From Macrostomum hystrix (Eukaryota; Platyhelminthes; Macrostomidae), in contig CATNEN010000041.1 in NCBI GenBank assembly GCA_950097015.1, positions 2,273,501 to 2,337,500 of the forward strand: a DNA stretch of 64,000 nucleotides, written 5' to 3'. Position 1 is the stretch's first letter; every line of letters starts with the position of its first letter. This document shows positions 47,401 through 57,636 of this stretch, piece after piece. The notes under the pieces are model-generated. The model had not been told where the DNA came from. It was given only the letters and a program-made list of their open reading frames with translations, and made no database searches. The translations under genes were made by a program, and so were the position numbers.

Positions 47401-50400
47401 TTGTCTCACTCTGCTGCTCTCTCTGCAATGCAGGCCTGCCATCTGCCGAACAGGAAGATGAAACTCGATGACCCTGCAGCTGAGGGCCCTTTGCTCTGGA
47501 GCACATACAGTACGGGAAAGGTCATTGTAGATTGGAGGCTTTTACAGTGCCGAAATTTATTGTCCGCCCGTTGCCCCATTGCAGCTTGTTCCGCACCAAC
47601 AAGGACCTGCAGACAATGTTCTCCAAGTTCAGCCACCTGGAGCTCAGCGACAGCATCCGGGAGAACGGCGAGCTGGCGGTGCACGGCGAGCTGGTGATGG
47701 GCGTGTTGGATGAGGCCATCCTCAACATCGACTGCATGGAGGTCACGCGGCAGCGGGTCCGGCGGGCCGCCGCCACGCATCGGAAATTCAGCGAATTCTA
47801 CGCCAAGCTCTTCTGGGTGAGCGGGCGCGGCAGTGCCTGGGAGGGTGACAAACAGCTGGCGGCCGTGCCTGGGAGGGTGACAAACAGCTGGCGGCCGTGC
47901 CTGGGAGGGTGACAAACAGCTGGCGGCAGTGCCTGGGAGGGTGACAAACAGCTGGCGGCCGTGCCTGGGAGGGTGACAAACAGCTGGCGGCAGTGCCTGG
48001 GAGGGTGACAAACAGCTGGCGGCAGTGCCTGGGAGGGTGACAAACAGCTGGCGGCAATGCCTGGGAGGGTGACAAACAACTGGCTGGTTGAACGGTGAGG
48101 GAAGAATGAGTTTGAGAAAGGGAGTAAGTCTATTATGGGGTGGATAGTATAGGCGTTAGGTAAGAAGCAAAAAGAATAGAATAGGAAAAATGGGGTAGCA
48201 ATATATAGAACATGGTAGGGGCGATAGATAGAGTGAGGGTAGGCAGTGGATACAGTGGGGTAGGCAGTGGATAGAGTGGGGTAGGCAGTGGATAGAGTGA
48301 GGGTAGGCAGTGGATACAGTGGGGTAGGCAGTGGATAGAGTGGGGTAGGCAGTGGATAGAGTGGGGTAGGCAGTGGATAGAGTGAGGGTAGGCAGTGGAT
48401 AGAGTGGGGTAGGCAGTGGATAGAGTGGGGTAGGCAGTGGATAGAGTGAGGGTAGGCAGTGGATACAGTGGGGTAGGCAGTGGATAGAGTGGGGTAGGCA
48501 GTGGATAGAGTGGGGTAGGCAGTGGATAGAGTGGGGTAGGCAACATTGAGCTGGCTGGGACACCAGCGGGCAGGGCCACGTTTATTTGACCGGGTACTCC
48601 TCTCACAGGGCGGCACGGTGGATGTAGGGTCTCGGGCGCGCAGATCAAAGGCGGGCAGTTTAAGCGGATCAGAGCAGCGCTGGGCAGCGGCTGGGATGAG
48701 AGAGAAAGTCACGGGGCGATGAGGCTGTGGATTCTGAGGCTCAGATAATCCTTTGATCCCCGCCCATGACCGGCAAGTGTTAGGCGGGGCCTTTGCCCAT
48801 CGGCGCACTAATAAATCCCAAAAAATTCCGCAAAATTCCTTCCTAATCAGCCCCAGCCTGAGCTGGGCTCAGATTGCCATCGAATAGGGAGCTCAGCTGC
48901 CAGTGCTTGTCGGCTTCTTCTTCGGGTCTGAGCTCAGCTGCCAGTGCTTGTCGGCTTCTTCTTCGGGTCTGAGCTCAGCTGCCAGTGCTTGTCGGCTTCT
49001 TCTTCGGGTCTGAGCTCAGCTGCCAGTGCTTGTCGGCTTCTTCTTCGGGTCTGAGCTCAGCTGCCAGTGCTTGTCGGCTTCTTCTTCGGGTCTGATACAG
49101 TCAGGCAGATCAGGGCATTGTTGGTTTGATTGTGAACGGGAGTGAAGGAGTGAACAGGAGTGAAGGAGTGAACAGGAGTGAAGGAGTGAACAGGAGTGAA
49201 GGAGTGAACAGGAGTGAAGGAGTGAACAGGAGTGAACAGTAGTGAACAGGAGTGAAGGAGTGAACAGGAGTGAAGGAGTGAACAGGAGTGAAGGAGTGAA
49301 CAGGAGTGAAGGAGTGAACAGTAGTGAACAAGAGTGAACAGGAGTGAACAGGAGTGAACAGTAGTGAACAGGAGTGAACAGGAGTGAACAGGAGTGAACA
49401 GTAGTGAACAGGAGTGAGCCGGAGTGAACTGAAGTGAATGGGAGTGAAGGAGCTGAAGTGAGCCGGAGTGAACTGAAGTGAATAAAGGCAGCTAATGAGA
49501 TTAAAGAGAAAGATTAAACATTTTTTTATGAAATAGCACGTAATTCTTGGGTTTAAGTTTAAGTCAAATATTTGGTGTAAAAGTTGTTGAGTGAAGGTTT
49601 GTCAGTTACTCGTATGGGCACAGCCAGTAGCTGAGAGTGAGTGTACGATGTTAGGCTGGGGTGGCGGACTGTGTGAGGAGAACTGGTTTAGCCCCAATGT
49701 CCCCCGGGAGTCGCAGCCGCTGCTGCTTGCCTGCTCAGGCGGGGAAGCGGGGAAGGGAAGCCATCCTCTTTTACCGAGCTGCCTTGGCGCTGTAGCATGA
49801 CTGAAGGCGCGCCAGCAGCTAATCAGGCACCGACAGGCGCAGGGCTGCACTTTAGCAGCGGGCGGGTTCCGCTCAGAGAGCAGACAGAGTGGGCAAAGCC
49901 AGTTTGTAGATGACAGACCTCAGTTTGTAGATGACAGACCTCAGTTTGTAGATGACAGACCTCAGTTTGTAGATGACAGACCTCAGTTTGTAGATGACAG
50001 ACCTCAGTTTGTAGATGACAGACCTCAGTTTGTAGATGACAGACCTCAGTTTGTAGATCACAGACCTCAGTATGCAGATGACAGACCTCAGTTTGTAGAT
50101 GACAGACCTCAGTTTGTAGGTGACAGACCTCAGTTTGTAGATGACAGACCTCAGTTTGTAGATGAACAGACCTCAGTTTGTAGATGACAGACCTCAGTTT
50201 GTAGATCACAGACCTCAGTATGCAGATGACAGACCTCAGTTTGTAGATGACAGACCTCAGTTTGTAGGTGACAGACCTCAGTTTGTAGGTGACAGACCTC
50301 AGTTTGTAGATGACAGACCTCAGTTTGTAGATGACAGACCTCAGTTTGTAGATCGCAGACCTCAGTATGCAGGTGACAGACCTCAGTTTGTAGATGACAG

Positions 50401-52798
50401 ACCTCAGTTTGTAGATCGCAGACCTCAGTATGCAGGTGACAGACCTCAGTTTGTAGATGACAGACCTCAGTTTGTAGGTGACAGACCTCAGTTTGTAGGT
50501 GACAGACCTCAGTTTGTAGATGACAGACCTCAGTTTGTAGATGACAGACCTCAGTTTGTAGATCGCAGACCTCAGTATGCAGGTGACAGACCTCAGTTTG
50601 TAGATGACAGACCTCAGTTTGTAGATGACAGACCTCAGTTTGTAGATGACAGACCTCAGTTTGTAGGTGACAGACCTCAGTTTGTAGGTGACAGACCTCA
50701 GTTTGTAGATGACAGACCTCAGTTTGTAGATGACAGACCTCAGTTTGTAGATCGCAGACCTCAGTATGCAGGTGACAGACCTCAGTTTGTAGATGACAGA
50801 CCTCAGTTTGTAGATGACAGACCTCAGTTTGTAGATGACAGACCTCAGTTTGTAGATCACAGACCTCAGTATGCAGATGACAGACCTCAGTTTGTAGATG
50901 ACAGACCTCAGTTTGTAGATCGCAGACCTCAGTTTGTAGATGACAGACCTCAGTTTGTAGGTGACAGACCTCAGTTTGTAGATGACAGACCTCAGTTTGT
51001 AGATGACAGACCTCAGTTTGTAGATGACAGACCTCAGTTTGTAGATCGCAGACCTCAGTATGCAGGTGACAGACCTCAGTTTGTAGATGACAGACCTCAG
51101 TTTGTAGATCGCAGACCTCAGTATGCAGGTGACAGACCTCAGTTTGTAGATGACAGACCTCAGTTTGTAGGTGACAGACCTCAGTTTGTAGGTGACAGAC
51201 CTCAGTTTGTAGATGACAGACCTCAGTTTGTAGATGACAGACCTCAGTTTGTAGATCGCAGACCTCAGTATGCAGGTGACAGACCTCAGTTTGTAGATGA
51301 CAGACCTCAGTTTGTAGATGACAGACCTCAGTTTGTAGATGACAGACCTCAGTTTGTAGGTGACAGACCTCAGTTTGTAGGTGACAGACCTCAGTTTGTA
51401 GATGACAGACCTCAGTTTGTAGATGACAGACCTCAGTTTGTAGATCGCAGACCTCAGTATGCAGGTGACAGACCTCAGTTTGTAGATGACAGACCTCAGT
51501 TTGTAGATGACAGACCTCAGTTTGTAGATGACAGACCTCAGTTTGTAGATGACAGACCTCGAGTCAGAGCCTGTTGGAGTTTAGTGTTTCTCCAGGGAGT
51601 TTGTTCCCAATCAGCGGCAATTATGGCCAGTCCTGAGGGGCTGTAAAATGATCCGCAAACGGCGCAGTTCCCTGTTTGACCCACCCCAGCCCTCATTCCC
51701 TATGAAGCTGACTCGGAGCCTTATCAAGACCGGGCAAGCTTTGTCTTCTCCGGTCTGCTTTGACATCATGTCGAGCTGCATGAAGCTAATTCACGGGGAG
51801 ACACGCGATGGCAGCGCGGAACGAAGTGTGTGGGCCAGGGCGGTCGTCTGTATCATTTTCCCATTGCTGCGAGCCCTCTGGCGGCTGCTCCTGCGAGTAC
51901 TCGTAGTGCATCGAATTCCAATCATTGCTTACTGCAAACTGCCCTACAAAAAGTTATGTTAGATATGAAGAAGCAGGTTCATCTAAATTCTTAACCGTCA
52001 TCAGTTGAAATCTAAAATCTTGCACTCACAAATGCTGACTCAAGACAACCAACCTGAGTAGATTTAAGCGACACTTAAGTAGTCTGTGTGACTTAATCGG
52101 AGGACACTGCCACTCAACTCACGGGGAAATCGGCATCCAAATAAGTTTTTTTCATAGGAGTGCTAAGTTGATGTTTTGGAAGTTTGGGGGAATCCATTTT
52201 TAACATTGCTATTTTTAGAAAAGTTTAAGGAAACTCCTTTTGATGCTATTTTAAGCAAGTTTGAGGAAATCCTTTTTGCTGTAGCTATTTTTAGAAAAGC
52301 TGTATAATCAAACCTCTTCTATGCTGATTTCTCCATCTTCGAGCGCATCGGTCTCAGATTTTATTAGCTCTTGGCTGTGACAGTTAATCACATTTAAGGC
52401 CTTAATTTAGGCCCGATCGTCACAGTCGCTCCGCTCTAACGTTCCAGACAAAGGAATGAAGAACCCTCGGCAGCAGGATAATTGGATTAGACGTCTGGAA
52501 ATGAAATTCGCATCCATATACGCGAATTCAGATGCTATAGGATGCATGGATTCAATTTTTTTTCATCGACTGCTTCTGAACGAAACTAAAAATGTTAGAA
52601 TTCCCCCCAAACAGAATAGGTTTATCCTCAAACTCAAGATGCCCGATCGCACTTGATCCGCAGGCCATGGAGCAGCCATTCCTGGACGCAGTCAAGCTGA
52701 CACTGGAGGACCGCTTCAACGACAGCATAGCCGAGATCTACGCCAAGACCATCCACTACATCCTGGGCGAGATGGAGGCCGGCTTCTCCGAGGCCTGA
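41476..52798 (+). CDS. Globin-X-like globin, three exons
   Basis: Haem globin of 204 residues, probably membrane-anchored and neuronal or redox-related like globin X. Exons: 41476-41723, 47585-47816, 52664-52798. The introns fall at the ancestral globin positions B12.2 and G7.0. The N-terminus MGCTQFKGRLGS has Gly2 and Cys3 as in dually acylated globin X, although residue six is Phe rather than Ser/Thr. A poly-Gln stretch precedes the fold, which starts LGLTEREVYKLKTSWRAV. Key residues: Phe95 (CD1) and Phe98 (CD4) in MFSKFSHL, distal His116 (E7) in LAVHGELVMGVLDEA, proximal His148 (F8) in ATHRKFSEFY. The last exon gives the G-H helices ending GEMEAGFSEA, TGA. The two introns (5.86 and 4.85 kb) hold nine arrays, so a three-exon gene of 615 coding bases spans 11.3 kb. 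Globin identity is secure; globin X assignment is likely. Confidence 0.92.
41745..42186. repeat. 16-bp tandem array, about 27 copies (globin intron 1)
   Basis: Units gagtctcaccctaccc with rare aacc/gggt variants, starting about 20 nt after the exon-one donor. Confidence 0.97.
42187..42352. repeat. 33-bp tandem array, 5 copies (globin intron 1)
   Basis: Units containing ccccaatctcactccatcca, following directly on the 16-bp array, with which they share tctcact(c)cta-type words. Confidence 0.95.
43220..46524. repeat. 15/16-bp satellite of 3.3 kb with higher-order structure (globin intron 1)
   Basis: About 218 monomers of two forms, tctcatctatccctg (15 bp) and tctcatctatcccctg (16 bp), plus ctctcc and gtgtc variants. 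Monomer patterns recur at 534 bp (the long 15-mer run at 43689-43919 again at 44223-44438; 45015-45245 again at 45549-45764) and the pair recurs at 1,326 bp. The plus strand contains no AG dinucleotide throughout. The 969-residue open frame is not a gene. Confidence 0.98.
47833..48087. repeat. 32-bp tandem array, 8 copies (globin intron 2)
   Basis: Units containing gtgcctgggagggtgacaaa and cagctggcgg, starting 16 nt after the exon-two donor at 47817. Confidence 0.97.
48226..48545. repeat. 20/21-bp tandem array, about 15 copies (globin intron 2)
   Basis: Units gtggggtaggcagtggatag and the longer gtgagggtaggcagtggata type, alternating irregularly. Confidence 0.95.
48889..49094. repeat. 41-bp tandem array, 5 copies (globin intron 2)
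   Basis: Identical 41-bp units starting gagctcagctgccagtgctt and ending tcttcttcgggtct. The absence of variants suggests recent expansion. Confidence 0.97.
49134..49480. repeat. Short-period gagtgaac array (globin intron 2)
   Basis: Mixed 11/18-bp units agtgaacaggagtgaagg and agtgaacaggagtgaacagt, decaying toward 49480. Confidence 0.93.
49900..51560. repeat. 21-bp tandem array, about 79 copies, with 693-bp duplication (globin intron 2)
   Basis: Units cagtttgtagatgacagacc(t) with variants tatgcag, taggtgac, tagatcgc and tagatcac. The order of variants over about 26 units from 50291 is repeated about 33 units (693 bp) later, from 50984. A one-base insertion (gatgaacag, about 50164) breaks the register once. 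The long open frame is not a gene. Confidence 0.97.
51561..52663. other. Non-repetitive end of globin intron 2
   Basis: No array, gene or mobile element recognised; ends with the acceptor ttgatccgcag before exon three. Confidence 0.5.
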
Positions 52799-54734
52799 GA
52801 ACTGGGAACGGGCCTGCCCGCGAGTCCTGTGTGCCAATTGCCAGGACGCTGCAATTGTCTATGGCCCAAGCCGCCCTCCCCTGCGCAGCTTGATTGGCTG
52901 GCAGCAGCGGCAGCCGGGCCAGCATTGCTATTATATAAATAATTACTCAGTGTTGTAAAATATCAGAATCTGTCTCGAGAAGCCAGCAACTCGCACTGTT
53001 CATGCAGGAGAAGCCAGCTGCGACACTCGGCTCGTCTGAACTGTCCAGCTCAGCTTCCTCGCGCCACATTCGTTAGCCCTTCACCCCTCACATTTGCGCC
53101 TCAAATCATTGTTTTACCAGCGAATACAAGCGAAATGAGTGCAGCAGCTCCCGTAGCTGTGCGGCACACCCGCAACATTGTTCTTGGCCTCCGCACTTTC
53201 TTTTGGCTCGCACTCAACCGAACGATCCACACCGAGCAGCTGCGACTCAGGATCTGATTTCCTGGGAATTAAAATGGGCAGCTGAAACTCTCGCATGTCG
53301 AAATCTCCCAAAGTATGGGATAAATTGAGCCATATCGATTAGAGAAAAAGCTCTGTGCAGCTGAGCTCACTGCTCAAGCGGGCCAGCAGTTAAAGCGGCA
53401 GCTGCGGATATCCCTCTCTTCTCTCCATCACTTTCCCGGCCTCCTCCTGGCCTGCTCACTCCCCTCCCGTCTGTTCTGGCTTTCTCCCGCCCACAGGTCT
53501 CACTTGCTGCGCATACCCACAGCCACCTGGGTGTTAACCGTGACTGCAGAATACGATTTGAAAATTAGTTTGAGACATCGGTTGCAGTCACAACAGTGCC
53601 AGCGGAGTATTGACACACCGTTAGCACCTGAACTAACCAGGCTTCCTGCGCGGACTGCAGAAGGCTGAAAAGCTTAGAAGTCCACCCCGCAGAATGCAAG
53701 GCGAACCGCGAGTTTGTAAACACTGCACCGAGGCTTCTCTAAATTCAGCGAAGCAGCGCTGCCCCAGTTTTTCCTGATCGAGCGAACCGTGCGGGGAATT
53801 CACGCACTCTGTGAGGAAATGCGGGCGCGCTTCAAAGTAGCTGAAAGCCGGAAATTTTTTTCTACGAGCGTAATTTCGTTTTTAAAGCTAAAAACTGCGG
53901 AGTCGCCACAAATTCAGTTGGGAGTGGATCAGCCAGAATCCCCTACCCAGCCAGACTAATGGCAACTGATCCCGCCCGACCTGTACTCTGCCCGCGATCT
54001 AAAAATCCCTGTCCGCCGCCAGACAGTTTAATTGGGGCCCCCAGGCCGGCACGGACTCGACTAAGCTACTTTAGCTACTATAAGCCAATATAGAGTTGCT
54101 GGGTACTGAGACTGAGTCCAGGGACGGTGGCGCCAATAGTGGCGAATACTGAGTAACTGTGAGTCTGCCCACTTGCAACTGGGCACCGGAAAAGGCAAAC
54201 AGCAATAATTTCCTTGTGTCGAATAATTCTTATTTGGCTCATTCAGACTTTTCCTCTATTTAAAGTACATTTCGTGTTGACAGACTAGGCTAAAATATTG
54301 ACTTCATAGCATATTAGCAATTATTATTAAAATAATTATTATTCAACTCGGCAAATAATTAAGGAAATTCGGGCGTGCGACGGTTAGCTGGGCTATAGTT
54401 GTGCGTTAGCGCCAAGTAAAGGAAACAAAAAATATGCGATGCAAATTGGAATGCAAATGCGATCGGAGAAGGGGCGGTTGAGAGCGGCATGGCGGGTGGA
54501 GGGATGAACTAGGGCTACAAGGTGTGATAAAGTGGGTGGCGGGGTTGACGCCTGGGTTAGACAGAGATATAGTGGTAAAATTTGACAGGCACGATAAGGG
54601 AGTTACGGTCTAAGTTGTGGACGGCAGGTGTGAAAAAATTGGTGTCGGGTTTAGACTAAGATGAGAGGGTGTGATAAAATCAACTGTCCGGTTTGAACTA
54701 CTGGGTACCGGGTGGTTTAAGTAGTCCCTGGGCT
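52799..54734. other. Intergenic between convergent globin and alpha-arrestin genes
   Basis: No gene seen. From about 54480 decayed forms of the downstream 42-bp unit appear (gtgtgataaagtggg, gtgtgaaaaaattgg). No AATAAA close to the globin stop was noted. Confidence 0.45.
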
Positions 54735-55035
54735 GGAGGGTGTGATAAAATCTTATTTCGGGTTTGAACTGAGGCTAGAGGGTGTGATAAAATCTTATGT
54801 CGGGTTTGAACTGAGGCAATAGGGTGTGATAAAATCAAATGTCGGGTTTGAACTAAGGCTAGAGGGTGTGATAAAATCTTATTTCGGGTTTGAACTGAGG
54901 CTAGAGGGTGTGATAAAATCTTATTTCGGGTTTGAACTGAGGCTAGAGGGTGTGATAAAATCTTATTTCGGGTTTGAACTGAGGCTAGAGGGTGTGATAA
55001 AATCAAATGTCGGGTTTGAACTTGAGCAGAAATGT
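54735..55035. repeat. 42-bp tandem array, about 7 copies
   Basis: Units containing gggtgtgataaaatcttatt and cgggtttgaactgaggctag. A gradient of degeneration is seen upstream (54480-54735) and at the downstream end. Confidence 0.95.
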
Positions 55036-55285
55036 GCATGCGATAAAGCTAGATTTCGAGATTGAGCTTTGCATTAAAGTTTGCAAATAAGGCGGCCTTT
55101 ATACGACACAAAAGCTGAATTTGTGATGCTGAGTAATCTGCGCACCTTGGCATATAGTGGTGCAGCCTTCATCCTTATAAAAAAACCGCGTGAGTTGCAA
55201 GCAAGATTTGCTTGAAACATTGAGCCACGGTGAGCAGAAAAAAATAGAAAAATAGTAATTTTAGTGCAGACTAAAAGTGCTGGTG

Positions 55286-57636
55286 TCAATAGAGATTGTC
55301 GGCAGCATGAAAAGCAGGCGACCGGTCATCGAGATATTCAGCATCGGCGTCAGCGGCAGGATCAAATATGCGGTATTCGGATTCCAGGCGCTGCTTCTCA
55401 GTGCTGCCAAGCGGCTTGAGATCCGAGCTGGAGCTGCGGGTTAGTCTGCGAAAGACCTCCGTGTCTGTGGCCGGCTCAGCGGACTCGGCGTCTGGCAGGC
55501 TGACGCCCACCATGAGAGGCACGCGCAGGTTCAGATCCTTGGCGCACTGCTCGACCTCGGCTCGAAACAGCAGCGCATAGGCCACGCTGATCAGACGGCA
55601 GTGCGGCAGCCCGGAGGGCGGGATGGGACGCGGAATCCGCAGGCGGACGCCCTGCCAGCGACGGCCTGGGAAAAGGAGTTGTTGGGCATAGTTTAATTTC
55701 TGGGAAAGTCCAAATTCACTGTAGATCACTGTAGAGAACACGAAATGGCTGCTGTGCAATGCGTGTCTGTCTGTACTTTCACTGTCATGTCCTACCGTAC
55801 GAATCTCGAATGGAAAGTAAAATTGTCGACCAACGCTGAATGGATAAATACTCGTACAGTACTAGTTTTACTCTTATACGCGTCTATGAAGTAAAGCAAG
55901 CAGCTCTATTGTCCAATGACTCTATTGTCATTGATCAGAGCTGCTGCAGTGCGTCAGGCAGTCGCGTATTGATGAGAATGTATTATAGCTTCTGTAGCAG
56001 AGACAGGAGAATCGATTTTTTTTCACTGGGGTATTTTTGGCCGAAGAACTTTTGCAACATCAACAGTCAGGAATGCTCGACCAGCTGCTGTGGGACAAAG
56101 GGACGAACTGCTGCTGCAGCAGTGGTCCCTGCTTCCTCCCTGTTGGACGGTCGGCGCTGGCGGCAGCTGTTGTCTGCAGCAAAATCCTCGAGGTTCCTCT
56201 GCTTTCGATCCCTTTCATTACTGGGGGGGGTGGTGCGTTCCTCTTGAGTGACAAAAAATCTTTGCCTCCCCGTGGACAGAGACGCTGCAATTAGCTGTCA
56301 AGGCTAGCAGAAACTGTCTGTCCAAAGTGCGAGGTGAAAAAAGTGCATGCACGCGCGGGCCTCAAGGACGCACAGCATGATGGCTTTGTTAACGGGATCC
56401 CGGATATGATCGGGAAGAAGGCAATCAAAGCTGGCCTAATTGGCCTTTCCAGGCTGGGAAACGCGGGGCGGCTCCCGAGCGGGGGAACTGCTGGACGAGA
56501 TTATTCACTAGCTTACTAACAAGCTCTATAAGACTAGCACTCACCCTGTGAGGCAATTTTTTGAAGGCCTGATTCTAACTAGTCTCCAGGTTTCACAGAT
56601 AGATTAGCTTGATGAGAGCCATGAAGACAAAATAAATTTTCTGCATCAAGAATCACCAAGAAGTCAGTAAGTCCAACATCCTTAGTAAGACAGAGTAAGT
56701 AAGACAAATAACCCAAAAGAAACCACCGGACCACAGGACTGGACCAGAACAACTAAAAACTAAACAAACTAGAAACCATTGGACAATTTTTTTGAATTAC
56801 TGAACATGTACAGCAGCTCATGTACAATCAGCGGCAGGCTCACCTTCCATACGTCCGATTCGGTACTCGTCAGTCCTGTCGGCCACCAGCAGACTCTCTC
56901 GGTGTTGTTGCTGCCCTCCCGCCTGATAGAGGCACTCCATCACCAGCCCGACGCTCAGCTGACTGATGGTCTTCCGCGACCGATTGTCAACCGTGGCGTC
57001 CACCGAAATGTCCTCGCCGGGTGCAAACACGCGCTTGGACAATGAAAGAGAGGCCCTCACGGAGCGACCGCTGCTGCTGCCACCACCGACAGCCAGACGG
57101 GCATCCACGATACACGGCCTCAGCAGCTCGGAGTGGCTCGATAGCTCCAGCTGCGTCTCAATCGCGAACGCAGTTGCAGCGCTCCACGGGCCTCCGGCAC
57201 CATCGTCAGCTGCCTGAAGGAGGGCTTTGGCAGAGTAGGCCACGCTGCCGAAGCTGCCAGTGAATGTTGAGGGCAGGTGACTCGGCAGGCGGCAGGCGAA
57301 GGGGAACTCATGCTCCCCGGCCGGCAAGGTCACGAACTCGTTGAGCCCGGTGACCACCAGCTCTGCCATGTCGTTCATGTACACCTCGTCGTCCCTGACG
57401 TAGTGCCCACCACCGAGACCCCAGCCGACTGTGCCCGAGCCGCGCACCATGAGGTCCAGGTTGCGCAACCGCAGCGGTCGTGGCAGGCAGAGGCGCACTC
57501 GCCCGGTGAGCAGGTGACCAGGACGGAACACGTGGATGGCGCCGTTGGCTGGAGCGTTGGCCCCCGGGTCCAGGTAGAGGGAGAACTCGCTGACGGCAGA
57601 GTCGCCGCACTCATCGTTTCGATAGCCGTTGAGCAT
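55286..57636 (-). CDS. Alpha-arrestin (ARRDC family)
   Basis: Arrestin-domain-containing protein of 390 residues, a class of cytosolic adaptors that normally recruit ubiquitin ligases to membrane cargo. Exons: 57636-56844 and 55665-55286, joined in phase 1 (donor GTGAGC, acceptor ccttttcccag). The first exon has the arrestin-N fold pattern (FSLYLDPG, PGHLLTGRVRLCLPRPLRLR, AGEHEFPFACRLPSHLPSTF, GSFGSVAYSAKALL) and starts the arrestin-C domain (SLSKRVFAPGEDISVDATVD). The second continues it (IPPSGLPHCRLISVAYALLF, LNLRVPLMVG). The C-terminal tail, about 70 residues, is short and acidic and contains no PPxY motif, unlike vertebrate ARRDC2-4. Start taken at the ATG 57636, although the frame is open a little upstream. 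The subfamily is uncertain. Confidence 0.88.

Noticed and set aside
50162-51646. Open frame of 494 codons of RPQFVDD repeats
   Set aside because: A 21-bp array has a unit that is a multiple of three; the minus strand is open as well, and it lies in globin intron 2.
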